A stretch of DNA of 64,000 nt from CAMWXW01 sp051650105 (lineage in GTDB: Bacteria; Desulfobacterota; Desulfovibrionia; Desulfovibrionales; Desulfovibrionaceae): assembly GCA_051650105.1 (NCBI GenBank), contig JBOFIJ010000009.1, forward strand, positions 124,001 through 188,000, given 5' to 3'. Shown one piece after another: positions 1-9,050 of the stretch. The position numbers were made by a program, and so were the translations under genes. How positions within the stretch are numbered: the first letter of the stretch is position 1; each line of letters begins with the position of its first letter. The notes beneath the pieces are model-generated. The model saw only the letters and a program-made list of their open reading frames with translations, was not told where the DNA came from and ran no database searches.

Positions 1-511
1 GTGGCGTTTCCTTTGAAGGAATGTTGAAAATAACATCGCATATATCATGCATCATTCCACCAGAAGCACCTGTTAGCCCTATAATAACCATCTCTTTATC
101 CTTAGCTCCCTGAATAGCCTTTACAATATTAGGGCTATTTCCAGAAGTTGAACTCACAAAGAGAATATCACCTTTTCTAGCAAGTGCTCCAATTTGTAAA
201 TAAAAGACATCCTCATAAGAAAAATCGTTCGCTACAGCAGAAAGAATGGAGGAATCTGTAGTAAGGGCAATAGCAGACAAAGGAGGTCTTTTTATTGTTT
301 TACTAAATCTACCAACCATTTCAGCAGCAATATGTTGTGCTTCTGCGGCACTTCCACCATTTCCACAATAGAAAAGCGTTCCACTATTACTTAGAGAAGT
401 TGCCATTATATTCGCAACACTAAGCAGTTTTTCTGCAAAAAGAGAATATGATTCCACTCTTAGCCGAGCACCCTCTTCTGCATATAAACTCAATGCTTTT
501 AGGAATACCAT
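1..511 (-). CDS. gmhA: Phosphoheptose isomerase GmhA (3' end cut by window edge)
   Basis: Sedoheptulose-7-phosphate isomerase, a cytoplasmic SIS-domain enzyme that starts ADP-heptose synthesis for the LPS inner core. I translated it by hand because the frame runs off the left edge: about 170 residues from the ATG at 511 are present and the C-terminus is missing. Residues around 50-69 read GNGGSAAEAQHIAAEMVGRF, the substrate-binding signature of the family, followed by TTDSSILSAVANDFSYEDVF and the sugar-phosphate loop SSTSGNSPN. A GGGG-type ribosome site lies six to seven bases before the ATG, and a good promoter lies further upstream. The later heptose genes gmhB and a heptosyltransferase lie at 45.6-47.3 kb. 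Identity is secure. Confidence 0.93.
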   Translation of the reverse strand, partial: MVFLKALSLYAEEGARLRVESYSLFAEKLLSVANIMATSLSNSGTLFYCGNGGSAAEAQHIAAEMVGRFSKTIKRPPLSAIALTTDSSILSAVANDFSYEDVFYLQIGALARKGDILFVSSTSGNSPNIVKAIQGAKDKEMVIIGLTGASGGMMHDICDVIFNIPSKETP

Positions 512-547
512 AACAAACCCCAATATACACATAAACTCTATTCTAAC

Positions 548-576
548 AGCATACTTTCTTCTCTTATAATAGTCAA
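548..576 (-). promoter_or_regulatory. Sigma70-type promoter for gmhA
   Basis: On the minus strand TTGACT (576-571) and TATGCT (553-548) are separated by exactly 17 bases, placing transcription start near 541, about 30 bases before the gmhA ATG. Seen by eye only. Confidence 0.6.
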
Positions 577-725
577 TAATAATTTATCTAAAAGATTTTC
601 ACTCTTTCAAAAAACATCCAATAGCTTTACTAAAAATACCTTATTAGCAATAAAAGAAACATAATCAGACACAAAGTTTATCCATTAATAGAAAGTATTC
701 CTAATAATACAAGAAAGATATCCTC

Positions 726-754
726 TTGACGAAATTATGTGTCTACTGTAGAAT
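726..754 (+). promoter_or_regulatory. Sigma70-type promoter for the MOSC-tup operon
   Basis: TTGACG (726-731) and TAGAAT (749-754) are spaced by 17 bases. The predicted start near 761 gives a leader of about 40 bases before the MOSC gene and would serve the four tightly spaced genes that follow. Confidence 0.65.
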
Positions 755-799
755 GGGTAAGTGGATCTTGCTATCCATATACCCTAATTGGAGTTAGTT

Positions 800-1255
800 A
801 TGCAACAAGAACAAAAAACACAAAAAATAAAGGCACTCTGTGTAAGTCATCAACAGGGCATGCGTAAAACACCTGTGCCACAAGCAATATTTATTGAGGA
901 TAAAGGCATTAAAGATGATATTCATGCTGGTCTTGCACCCTTACGACAAGTTAGTTTATTAGCTTCTGAAAGTGTTGATAAAATGAGACCAAAACTCCCA
1001 ACTCTTGCAGATGGCGATTTTGCAGAAAATATTCTTGTTGAAGGCATAGAATTAAAAACCCTTCCTCTTGGAACGTTAATTAAAATAGGTGATGAAGTTG
1101 TTTTACGAGTCACACAAATAGGTAAATCCTGTCACACTGGATGCAATATAATGCAAACTGTTGGTTTTTGTATTATGCCAGTCGAAGGCATTTTTGCTTC
1201 TGTTCTAAAAGGTGGAGTTGCTTATGTTAACGATCCTATTATTTTAGAACAGTAG
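800..1255 (+). CDS. MOSC domain protein
   Basis: A 151-residue stand-alone MOSC (molybdenum cofactor sulfurase C-terminal) domain. Small MOSC proteins are thought to handle molybdenum or tungsten cofactor or its sulfur. The diagnostic region near residues 110-145 has the conserved cysteine in GKSCHTGC, then CIMPVEGIFASVLKGG. I chose the ATG at 800 because GGAG sits six bases before it; an in-frame TTG at 788 is a weaker start. It is 20 bases upstream of a tungstate-binding protein and almost certainly shares its operon, which supports a role in tungsten/molybdenum enzyme maturation. The exact reaction cannot be read from sequence. Confidence 0.85.
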   Translation: MQQEQKTQKIKALCVSHQQGMRKTPVPQAIFIEDKGIKDDIHAGLAPLRQVSLLASESVDKMRPKLPTLADGDFAENILVEGIELKTLPLGTLIKIGDEVVLRVTQIGKSCHTGCNIMQTVGFCIMPVEGIFASVLKGGVAYVNDPIILEQ

Positions 1256-1275
1256 AAGAAATAAGAGGCTATCCT

Positions 1276-2247
1276 ATGTTTAAACAAAGAAAGATTATTG
1301 TATACTTTTTTCTTCTCTCATTCACTTTTTTTCTTTATGCTTGCTCTAACAACGATAGTACTGAATCTCTTTCTAGAACGACTGTCTCAGAAAAACAAGA
1401 TTCACTGCAGAATGCTTCAACATCAAACCACTATAATGAAAATGTTCCAGTAGCAACTAAGCAAACAAGGCAAACTCTTGTGCTTGCAACAACAACAAGC
1501 CTTAATGATACTGGTATAATTGACCACCTCTCTGCAGAACTAAAAAAAGAAAAAAATATAGAACTAAAATGGGTGAGCGTTGGAACAGGAAAAGCCCTTG
1601 CAATTGGAAAAAACTGTGATGCAGATCTTCTTATTGTACACGCACCAGAGGCTGAAAAAAATGCATTACAAGAAGGATATATTTCAGAACGCATTCCATT
1701 TATGACAAATTCATTTGTGATAATTGGTCCAAAACGTTATAAAAATATCTTTATCAATAGAGACACTAAAGGATTTTTCGAAGCAAAAAATATTGATGCT
1801 GATGGTGTTTTTCTTTTCATAAGCCGCGGAGATAACTCTGGTACACACAAAAAAGAACTCTCTTTATGGGAAAATGCAGGAATTACTATTCCAAAGGATG
1901 CAAAACATTATATAGAAACTGGCCAAGGTATGCTACAAACCATACTTATGGCCAATGAAAAGCTCGGCTTTACTTTAACAGATAAAGCAACATGGTTATA
2001 TTTCTTGGAAAAGCACCCTACTAGTTCCGCTTTAGATATTGTGGTTGATAAAGGAAACGATTTAGAAAATATCTACAGTATACTATTGCTATCAAAAGAA
2101 CACTGCAATAACGTACAAGATGCCCTTGCAAGAGAAGTTGCAACATGGCTTATAAGTAAAGAAACGCAAAAGAAAATACAAAACTATAGTCTTAATGAAA
2201 CAGCGTTATTTATGCCTCTTTATCCCGATGAGATGCCTAAAAAGTGA
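1276..2247 (+). CDS. tupA: Tungstate ABC transporter substrate-binding lipoprotein (TupA-like)
   Basis: Periplasmic oxyanion-binding lipoprotein that captures tungstate for the permease and ATPase encoded next. Residues 1-23 form a lipoprotein signal ending in the lipobox LYAC, so the mature protein is anchored at Cys23. A Ser/Thr-rich linker of about 45 residues leads to the TupA fold, which opens with LATTTSLNDTG, continues through DADLLIVHAPEAEK, and contains FISRGDNSGTHKKEL, the second anion-binding loop of the family. The gene overlaps the permease gene by four bases (GTGA). TupA proteins prefer tungstate, but molybdate cannot be excluded from sequence alone. Confidence 0.88.
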   Translation: MFKQRKIIVYFFLLSFTFFLYACSNNDSTESLSRTTVSEKQDSLQNASTSNHYNENVPVATKQTRQTLVLATTTSLNDTGIIDHLSAELKKEKNIELKWVSVGTGKALAIGKNCDADLLIVHAPEAEKNALQEGYISERIPFMTNSFVIIGPKRYKNIFINRDTKGFFEAKNIDADGVFLFISRGDNSGTHKKELSLWENAGITIPKDAKHYIETGQGMLQTILMANEKLGFTLTDKATWLYFLEKHPTSSALDIVVDKGNDLENIYSILLLSKEHCNNVQDALAREVATWLISKETQKKIQNYSLNETALFMPLYPDEMPKK

Positions 2248-2939
2248 TAGAATCTGATTTTATGCTTGGAATAAAACAAGCAGCCTTTCTAATTTTTACT
2301 GGTAATACAGAAGTATATAACGCCACCCTTGCCACAATAGAGAGTGCCTTCATTGCACTCTCTATTGCTGCATTTTTTTCTATTCCATGTGCAATATATC
2401 TTGCATTTTCACATTCTACGTTGTCTAAAATTATTCAATTTATTACCGATACCCTTCTTGCTTTGCCAACTGTACTAATAGGGCTTTTATGTTATATTCT
2501 ATTTTCTAAACAAGGAATATTGGCATCACTCTCTTTGCTATATACAGTAACTGGAATGGGAATAGCATTATCCTTATTAGCATTTCCTCTATTAACATCA
2601 CTTATTACTTCTGCCCTAAAACATAGCGAAGAATCCCTTTCCAATACATTATTAACACTTGGGGCATCCTCATTTCAAAAAATACGTGCCTTTTTATGGG
2701 AATCTCGCATAGGAGTAACAGTAGCATTTATTAGCACGATAAGTAGAGTTATTTCAGAGGTTGGAATAGCTATGATGATTGGTGGTAATATTAAAAATTA
2801 CACGAGAACACTAACCACTAGTATTGCTTTAGAAACAGGAAAAGGAGATTTTTCTCTTGCTATTGCTTTTGGTATCATGCTCCTTATTTTGGCTATTATT
2901 TTAAATCTTCTCATTCGTTTACTCAGAAAATCGTGGTAA
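2244..2939 (+). CDS. tupB: Tungstate ABC transporter permease (TupB-like)
   Basis: Inner-membrane permease of about five or six hydrophobic segments that passes the oxyanion delivered by the lipoprotein. The cytoplasmic coupling (EAA) loop is recognisable at about residues 138-152 as LGASSFQKIRAFLW, and the final third contains SRVISEVGIAMMIGGNI, typical of TupB/CysT-type permeases. The GTG start at 2244 overlaps the stop of the preceding gene, implying translational coupling; an ATG at 2262 is the alternative. The 231-residue length is normal for the family. Confidence 0.88.
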   Translation: MIESDFMLGIKQAAFLIFTGNTEVYNATLATIESAFIALSIAAFFSIPCAIYLAFSHSTLSKIIQFITDTLLALPTVLIGLLCYILFSKQGILASLSLLYTVTGMGIALSLLAFPLLTSLITSALKHSEESLSNTLLTLGASSFQKIRAFLWESRIGVTVAFISTISRVISEVGIAMMIGGNIKNYTRTLTTSIALETGKGDFSLAIAFGIMLLILAIILNLLIRLLRKSW

Positions 2940-2941
2940 CT

Positions 2942-3571
2942 ATGTCGCTATATCAAATACAAAATCTTCTTCATACCTATAATACAAGAACTGTTCTTGG
3001 TATTAAAGAATGTACTATAGAAAAGGGTATCACAACTATCCTTGGAAAAAATGGTTCTGGAAAAACAACATTACTAAAAATTATGTCATTGTTATTGAAT
3101 CCCACAAAAGGAATTATTTTCTATAACTCAAAAAAAATAGAAAACAGTAATGCACATGCCTTACGAAAAGAAATAACTCTTTTATTACAAGACTCCTACC
3201 TACTAAAAAGAAATGTGAAAGAAAATTTAGCATACCCTCTTTATATTCGTTCCTTACCAATTCAAGAGAGCATCCTTATAAAAGCCCTACATACCGTCGG
3301 TTTACATAAAGATTTTCTTTATATGGACGCCAAGAAACTTTCTGGTGGAGAGAAGCAACGCGTTGCATTAGCAAGTAGACTTCTTTGTCAGCCAAAAGTA
3401 TTATTACTAGATGAACCAACAGCTAGTTTAGATATGCCTTCTGTTACTATTTTACAGAACATTATAGAAGACTATTCTAAACATAATAGTGTTATTATTG
3501 TTTCACACGATACACATTTTATAAATTCATTGCACACTAGAAAAATATTTTTAGAAAACACCACATACTAA
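2942..3571 (+). CDS. tupC: Tungstate ABC transporter ATPase (TupC-like)
   Basis: Cytoplasmic ATPase subunit that powers the importer. It has Walker A GKNGSGKTT near residue 35, signature LSGGEKQR, Walker B VLLLDEPTAS and the switch histidine in VIIVSHD. At about 209 residues it is a bare ATPase domain without the C-terminal regulatory TOBE domain found in ModC-type molybdate ATPases, as expected for TupC. I chose the ATG at 2942; a GTG at 2933 overlapping the permease gene is also possible, and neither has a strong ribosome site. It ends the four-gene operon. Confidence 0.87.
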   Translation: MSLYQIQNLLHTYNTRTVLGIKECTIEKGITTILGKNGSGKTTLLKIMSLLLNPTKGIIFYNSKKIENSNAHALRKEITLLLQDSYLLKRNVKENLAYPLYIRSLPIQESILIKALHTVGLHKDFLYMDAKKLSGGEKQRVALASRLLCQPKVLLLDEPTASLDMPSVTILQNIIEDYSKHNSVIIVSHDTHFINSLHTRKIFLENTTY

Positions 3572-4028
3572 GATGTGTAACAATATTTCTGTAGAATAGT
3601 ACTACCTAAATAGTACCATTTTTACCAAAGTACTCTCTATATTATTTCTCATTACATATAATCTCACTTTATGCTTATAAACAATATGTAGAAAAATACT
3701 CTCTAATACAAATAACGTTATCCAAGAAGAAGAATATTTTTTTGAGAAAATAAAGAGATTTAACATACAATATACGACAATATATTCATATAATAATACA
3801 TTATATGCTCATAAGAGTACTGTATTTTTAAAAAAAGCCAGTATACTACATTTTGTCTAAAACAAAAGTGAATGTGATTCTTCATTGTATGTGGGTGATA
3901 CTGTTATTGCAATTAATCGTATTTACCAAAGGTCTTCTTACTACAATAGTCTGATACAAAAATACATATTTGTGCTATTTTATGCTTTCTGCTATGGACA
4001 ATATAATGATATCATCCTAACATATATA
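3572..4028. other. Gene-free stretch before comEC
   Basis: About 460 bases of strongly AT-rich DNA between the tup operon and comEC. It holds a weak terminator-like hairpin near its left end and a TATACT box at 3842-3847 with no good -35 partner. The comEC frame stays open upstream to 3885, but the translation there is rich in Tyr, Cys and Ile and does not look like protein, so I do not count it as coding. Confidence 0.4.
3599..3623 (+). terminator. Possible weak terminator after the tup operon
   Basis: GTACTA (3599-3604) and TAGTAC (3611-3616) form a six-pair hairpin with a six-base loop, followed by CATTTTT. The stem is short and AT-rich, so this is a tentative call based on position 28 bases after the last tup stop codon. 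Confidence 0.35.
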
Positions 4029-6617
4029 ATGACTGATTTTATGAATAAGAATATATTCCCAACACTACTACCCTATCAATACTATGGTATTGTATGCATA
4101 CTCTCCTTTTCTATTTGGAAATATGATATTGCATCTTTATGTTTAATAGCACTTTTCCTATACTTCTTTAAACAAAAAGAATCTCTCATTTACACAATAC
4201 TTATTGCAATAGTATCCTATTGCTTTGCTCATTATTTCTTTTATCAAACACATACAAAACCCTCTTGGTACAGTAATAATGCCCATTATCTTATACAGGC
4301 TCACGTTGACCAAGTGACATATCTCTCAGAAAAAAGACAAAGAATTCTCTTAAAAGATATCACAGCACTTGAATATGTTACGTTTCAGAGAATAAATAAG
4401 AAAAGACCCTGCACTATTCCTTTAGATGGTAGGTATCTATACAGTACAAAACAATTCTGTGTAACAGCAACACCAATACTATCTACAGACACTATAGCAG
4501 TACGTGCTGTTTGGACACTAAAAGATAGTAATGTAAAAATAGTTCAAGGACAAAACATTGAAGGCATTTTCCAACTATCAAATATTCATGGAAGCAAAAA
4601 TAACAATACATTTGATATTGAAAGTTATTGGAAAGAAAACAATGTTTATTATAGAGCCCGTTTAAAGACAGATATCTCACAAGTACACAGTACAGGAACA
4701 AAAGATCTCACCACACAATTTCGTGAATTTCTTCATAATAGGCTATATACAGTTCTTTTACTCTCTCGCAATAATAATTTGGAAGAAAATTCATTTCAAA
4801 AATATAGAGAAACTATGTCCTATGCTATTATAGAAGCTCTTCTTTTTGGTAATAGATATTCTTTTTCCTCAGATGTAGAAAAAATATTAATAGAAGCAAC
4901 ACTTTTTCACAGTCTTGTTCTTTCTGGAATGCATTTATCGTGTCTTTTTATTTTTTCATACTGTATTGTTAATAGTATTTCTTTTTTCTATCCACGCTTC
5001 TTTTTCTTTATTCCTAAACAAAAGGCTCTTATTCTATTCATTATACCATTTGCTATTTTCTATGCTGTACTGAGTGCTTTTCCTTTATCTTTTACAAGAG
5101 CACTTACTATGCTCATTATAGGAAGTATCTTTTTCTATTATAATTCAACAAATACACTATTCGATACACTTTTTCTCACACTTATCACATTACTTATATA
5201 TGATCCAAGCTTACTCTTCTCTCTATCTCTGCAATTTTCTATTCTTTCTGTCTTTGCCATTTATTGTTCACTTCCTATCACAAAAAGAATTATCACACTC
5301 TGTATTCGCTACATACGCTTTCCCCTAGTATGTTATATTGTATCATCAATCCTCTCTATACTATGCATTTCTTTTGCTATACAGCTATTCTTACTCCCGC
5401 TCATACTCTCAACATTTGGAACCATACCATACTTTTTTGTTCTTAATATACTGTGGCTCCCAATTCTTAGCCTATTTCTTTTACCAAGCCTCATTTTTGC
5501 GTACATTCTTACGCTATGCGGATTTCTCTCCTTAGCAAGCTACATATTTTCATATTCTTCAGAAATTATTATGTATCTTTTAGAATTGCTTTATTTTCTG
5601 CGTTCTCATGCTATTCTTTTCCCATTACTTGATATGAGGCCACATTGGATGACAACGATATCATTTATTCTTGCACTTTATGCACTCATATCATTTTATA
5701 CACAAAATAATAAAAAATATATTCATGCAGCTGTTATCTCTATTATTATGTTAAGCATTCCAATACTATTTCGTTATAAAGAAAGTATAGACCCTTCACT
5801 GAAAATACAAATACTCGATGTTGGACACGGTCAAGCAATAGTGGTAGAACATGAAGGAAAAAGAATGCTCATAGACGCAGGAGCAACATCGCCCACATTT
5901 GATATAGGAGAAAGAATACTCACTCCATATTTAACATATAATAAGAAAGCACATTTAGATGCCCTTCTTATTTCACATCAAGATAATGACCATGTGGGAG
6001 GAGCAATCTATCTTCTCAAAACATTCTCTATAAAAGACGTTTATTATAATGGTGATCATGCAATATCCACAGGTACAATAAAAAGATTTATTTCATTGCT
6101 TCATACTACAAAAAGACAAACTCATATTGTTGGAGAAGGTGATATCATTCCATTTACAAAAAATCTTTATTTTGAAGTCCTTGCCCCAACAAAAACAGAT
6201 ATTTCCACAAGAAATTCTAATGCAAATAGTATTGTTATAGGCATCGTCTTTAATAATAAAAGAATAGCTCTTATTTTGGGTGATCAAGACAATAAAGGAC
6301 AAAAATTTCTTGTAGACAATTATATAAAAGAGACCGAAGATATTCCAATTATTATCATGCCCCATCATGGATCAAAAAATAACTTTTATGCTCCACTATA
6401 TACAAAAGGAAAAAGAACATACGCAATTGCAAGCACAAATAAACTAGATAACAATTATTTACCAGAAACAATGAAAGAATTCTTACATAAAGAAAATATA
6501 TCCCTCTTAACAACATTTACTAATGGAGCTATTTATATACAAATACAAGATGACATCATTTCGGTAGAAACAGAAAGGATGTCATCACAAAAGAATTCTC
6601 TATTACCCTTTATCTGA
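4029..6617 (+). CDS. comEC: ComEC/Rec2 family DNA-uptake channel
   Basis: Polytopic membrane protein that in competent bacteria carries single-stranded DNA across the inner membrane. About 862 residues from the ATG chosen here. Order: several N-terminal membrane segments and an OB-like soluble part, the competence core containing LFHSLVLSGMHLS (family pattern HLLAVSGLH), many further membrane segments, then a cytoplasmic metallo-beta-lactamase-type domain with LDVGHGQA, the metal motif SHQDNDHVGG, and MPHHGS. All three domains are intact. The start is uncertain: the frame is open to a TTG at 3885, but that extension looks non-coding. The 3' end overlaps the convergent small gene by 15 bases. 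Confidence 0.9.
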   Translation: MTDFMNKNIFPTLLPYQYYGIVCILSFSIWKYDIASLCLIALFLYFFKQKESLIYTILIAIVSYCFAHYFFYQTHTKPSWYSNNAHYLIQAHVDQVTYLSEKRQRILLKDITALEYVTFQRINKKRPCTIPLDGRYLYSTKQFCVTATPILSTDTIAVRAVWTLKDSNVKIVQGQNIEGIFQLSNIHGSKNNNTFDIESYWKENNVYYRARLKTDISQVHSTGTKDLTTQFREFLHNRLYTVLLLSRNNNLEENSFQKYRETMSYAIIEALLFGNRYSFSSDVEKILIEATLFHSLVLSGMHLSCLFIFSYCIVNSISFFYPRFFFFIPKQKALILFIIPFAIFYAVLSAFPLSFTRALTMLIIGSIFFYYNSTNTLFDTLFLTLITLLIYDPSLLFSLSLQFSILSVFAIYCSLPITKRIITLCIRYIRFPLVCYIVSSILSILCISFAIQLFLLPLILSTFGTIPYFFVLNILWLPILSLFLLPSLIFAYILTLCGFLSLASYIFSYSSEIIMYLLELLYFLRSHAILFPLLDMRPHWMTTISFILALYALISFYTQNNKKYIHAAVISIIMLSIPILFRYKESIDPSLKIQILDVGHGQAIVVEHEGKRMLIDAGATSPTFDIGERILTPYLTYNKKAHLDALLISHQDNDHVGGAIYLLKTFSIKDVYYNGDHAISTGTIKRFISLLHTTKRQTHIVGEGDIIPFTKNLYFEVLAPTKTDISTRNSNANSIVIGIVFNNKRIALILGDQDNKGQKFLVDNYIKETEDIPIIIMPHHGSKNNFYAPLYTKGKRTYAIASTNKLDNNYLPETMKEFLHKENISLLTTFTNGAIYIQIQDDIISVETERMSSQKNSLLPFI

Positions 6618-6935
6618 AAGCAATGCTAATATATCTTCTGGAATATGTGTTATAGAATCTTCAGTAATGTTTTCTTCAAAATCCCCATACATACCATAGC
6701 AACGAGCGAGTATTTCTAAGGCTTTTAACTTAGAATGTAACTTCACCTGTAAAGTAGAACGTGTAGAACTCTCTTTAATTTCTGCAATAGCTGGCAAACA
6801 TTTCTTAGGAATTGTTTCTTTTGGTAATAACATAATATGTTCTGCATCCCAGGTACATAATGCACCAATGGAAGTAAATGCAATACATTCCAATTCAGAC
6901 AATAATTTTTTCTTCATTTTCTGAATATCCTTCAT
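6603..6935 (-). CDS. Orphan terminase-small-subunit-like protein (C-terminal type)
   Basis: A 110-residue protein resembling the C-terminal half of phage terminase small subunits of the Terminase_2 type. The best evidence is the pattern IAFTSIGAL early on and, near residues 66-82, VKLHSKLKALEILARCYGMY, the family hallmark (KlkALelLgk.lGm). The N-terminal DNA-binding helix-turn-helix part is absent. Start chosen at 6935 because AAGGAG lies six bases upstream; a frame extension to 6965 lacks this. No portal, capsid or large terminase gene lies nearby, so it is either a prophage remnant or a retained small protein with a new job. It ends inside the 3' end of comEC. Confidence 0.55.
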   Translation of the reverse strand: MKDIQKMKKKLLSELECIAFTSIGALCTWDAEHIMLLPKETIPKKCLPAIAEIKESSTRSTLQVKLHSKLKALEILARCYGMYGDFEENITEDSITHIPEDILALLSDKG

Positions 6936-7212
6936 ATATCTCTCCTTATAATATACTATTTTCATAAACAGTATACATCCTCTTTTTCACAAAAAAGACA
7001 AAAAGACGGTATAAGATAGGCATAAGCTATATCCTATATATCCCTTTACAAGAAAAAATATTCTTTGTACTTCACAATACACACACTGTCGTAAAAATAT
7101 ATATGAAAGAAAGCCTATTCCTTGTATTATTCACTGTTATATAGAAAATAACAATGGTATACCAACTATTTCGTAAAGAGATAAGCAGTTACGCAGTAAA
7201 AAAATAGTGTTT

Positions 7213-7467
7213 ATGAAAAAGCAAAAATAAGAAATAATAAAGATGATTGACCACATTAAATTGGTATGAGGGATATATATAGAGATCCGTAAAACCAGAA
7301 AATGCCGTAATGGAAGAAGAAAATGCCTATACGCTTTCCAAAACACGAAGAGCTGTTGTTCCAATAGCGACTATTGGTATGGATTTTTCTTGTGCACTGC
7401 GTATATGCCTAGCATGTTCTTCAGTTAATTCTATATATTCTTTATGCATTGTATGCTTTGTAATTCG
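7213..7467 (-). pseudogene. Decayed partial copy of queA
   Basis: This segment repeats 7562-7847 inside queA in the same orientation. From 7241 to 7467 it matches 7621-7847 at 219 of 227 positions by hand count. To the left, homology continues to about 7213 but 31 bases are missing, and the deletion falls exactly between two AGATGATT direct repeats (7590 and 7621 in queA), breaking the frame. It has no start and ends five bases from the queA stop codon. It is a non-functional remnant of a local duplication. Confidence 0.85.
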
Positions 7468-7472
7468 ATTAG

Positions 7473-8555
7473 TTACAATAAAAGAGTTGCATCTCCATAA
7501 GAAAAAAACTTATATTGTTCTTTAATTGCTTCATTATATGCATGTAAAATATTCTTTCTAGATGAAAAAGCAGAGACAAGAAGTAATAAAGATGATTCTG
7601 GCATGTGAAAATTAGTAATAAGATGATTGACCACATTAAATTGGTATGAGGGATATATATAGAGATCCGTAAAACCAGAAAATGCTGTAATAGAAGAAGA
7701 AAATGCATACACACTTTCCAAAACACGAAGAGCTGTTGTTCCAATAGCGACTATTGGTATGGATTTTTCTTTTGCACTGCGTATACGCCTAGCATGTTCT
7801 TCAGTTAATTCTATATATTCTTTATGCATTGTATGCTCTGTAATTCGCTGCGATCTAATAGGGCTAAAAGTTCCATATCCAACATACAATGTAACCTCTG
7901 CAAGAGAACTCCCATGTTCTTTTATAGAGTGCATAAAATTATCTGAACAATGTAAATTTGCTGTAGGGGAAGCCATAGAACCATTATATTCTTGTCTTGC
8001 AAAAATACTCTGATACCGTTCTTCATCAATATACTCCTCTTCTCTATTAAGATATGGTGGCAAAGGAAGAGAACCTTCTCGTATAAAAATATCTTCAAGA
8101 GAATATTCTTTGCTCCAAGAAAAAAGAACGCTATACTGCCCGTATTCCATCTTCTCAAGAATAGTAACATGCAAAAAAGGAAATTCAAGAAGCTCATTTA
8201 TTCTGCATCGTTTCGCCCCTTTAAGAAGCACTGTAACGTGTGCCTCACAATACTTCCCATTTTCTTCTATAATAATAGTTGGCAAAGCAGATAACAAAAG
8301 TAATTCTATTTTTGCACCCGTTTTTCTTTTTCCAGTCATCCTTACAGGAAGTACTTTAGAATTATTTACAACAAAAAGAACAGGCTTTTGAAAAAAATTT
8401 AATAAAGAAGAAAAAGAAGAATGCTGAAGAGCACCTGTTATTTTATCAATAACAAGTAATCTAGAATCTCCCCTTTTTTTGGAAGGATATACCGCCAAAA
8501 GTTCCTCTGGTAAAGTATAGCTGTATGAAGAAAGCAATTCATCTAAAGAATCCAT
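7473..8555 (-). CDS. queA: tRNA preQ1(34) S-adenosylmethionine ribosyltransferase-isomerase QueA
   Basis: Makes epoxyqueuosine in tRNA from preQ1-modified tRNA using the ribosyl part of S-adenosylmethionine. The protein opens in typical QueA style with YSYTLPEELLAVYPSKKRGD, then contains VVNNSKVLPVRMTGKR (the NNTKVIPARL region), MASPTANLHCSDN, and ends with SYGDATLLL. Start chosen at 8555 (360 residues) because AGGA lies six bases upstream; upstream in-frame ATGs at 8576 and 8597 would add a non-family leader. It appears intact, so the neighbouring fragment is not a disruption of this gene. No other queuosine genes are in the window. Confidence 0.93.
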   Translation of the reverse strand: MDSLDELLSSYSYTLPEELLAVYPSKKRGDSRLLVIDKITGALQHSSFSSLLNFFQKPVLFVVNNSKVLPVRMTGKRKTGAKIELLLLSALPTIIIEENGKYCEAHVTVLLKGAKRCRINELLEFPFLHVTILEKMEYGQYSVLFSWSKEYSLEDIFIREGSLPLPPYLNREEEYIDEERYQSIFARQEYNGSMASPTANLHCSDNFMHSIKEHGSSLAEVTLYVGYGTFSPIRSQRITEHTMHKEYIELTEEHARRIRSAKEKSIPIVAIGTTALRVLESVYAFSSSITAFSGFTDLYIYPSYQFNVVNHLITNFHMPESSLLLLVSAFSSRKNILHAYNEAIKEQYKFFSYGDATLLL

Positions 8556-9050
8556 AGGACATCCTACTCTATTCATTTTTTTTTGTAAAGAATTCATTCT
8601 TTGTGATGTTAACAGAATCTACAAATCTAAAAACCCACAAAGTATCTGTACTATACTATCTTATACCCGCTCTGACACTTCATAAGAAAATAACATACTT
8701 CTGATATATTTCCTGTAAATGAAATGTATATAACTATACTTTCAAAAGTAAATTTCTTAGCATATTATTCAATATTTTGAAAATACCTATCCTTTTAGAA
8801 GTAGCTTCTACAGCTCCAAAAAACCATACATCCATATAACTTATATTTTCTCATAGTAAAGACACCAGTTTCATAAGGAGATTTCTCAATATATTTTTTA
8901 CCCCACAATTCGTTCTCTTACGAAAAGTACCACTTTCAATCACAGGAACAATACCATAATAAAAACTTTGCCAGATCTTTTAATTAAGATATTTTTTTTA
9001 TTTCCGATGAGATAGACACACTATGAATGTTCTTAGGGGAAATAGAGTAT
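8556..9050. other. Spacer between queA and the 9.05 kb operon
   Basis: About 500 bases between divergent genes. Apart from the frameshifted relic described separately (8734-8973) I see no confident gene. The part next to queA contains TATA-like sequences suitable for a minus-strand promoter, but no clear -35/-10 pair stands out. Confidence 0.35.
8734..8973 (-). pseudogene. Frameshifted relic of an unidentified gene
   Basis: On the minus strand three consecutive reading frames each give a protein-like stretch and join end to end: first WQSFYYGIVPVIESGTFRKR, then LWGKKYIEKSPYETGVFTMR, then MDVWFFGAVEATSKRIG to a stop at 8734. Each stretch has balanced composition unlike the surrounding noise, which suggests a coding sequence broken by at least two indels. 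I do not recognise the family. There is no usable start or ribosome site. Confidence 0.4.

Noticed and set aside
3885..4028. Upstream extension of comEC
   Set aside because: The translation is dominated by Tyr, Ile and Cys without family character; the start at 4029 fits ComEC better, although a TATACT box at 3842 leaves some doubt.
7310..7525. Plus-strand frame containing an ATG and 71 codons near the queA copy
   Set aside because: It is the antisense reading of queA-derived DNA, and an equivalent shadow occurs opposite queA itself.
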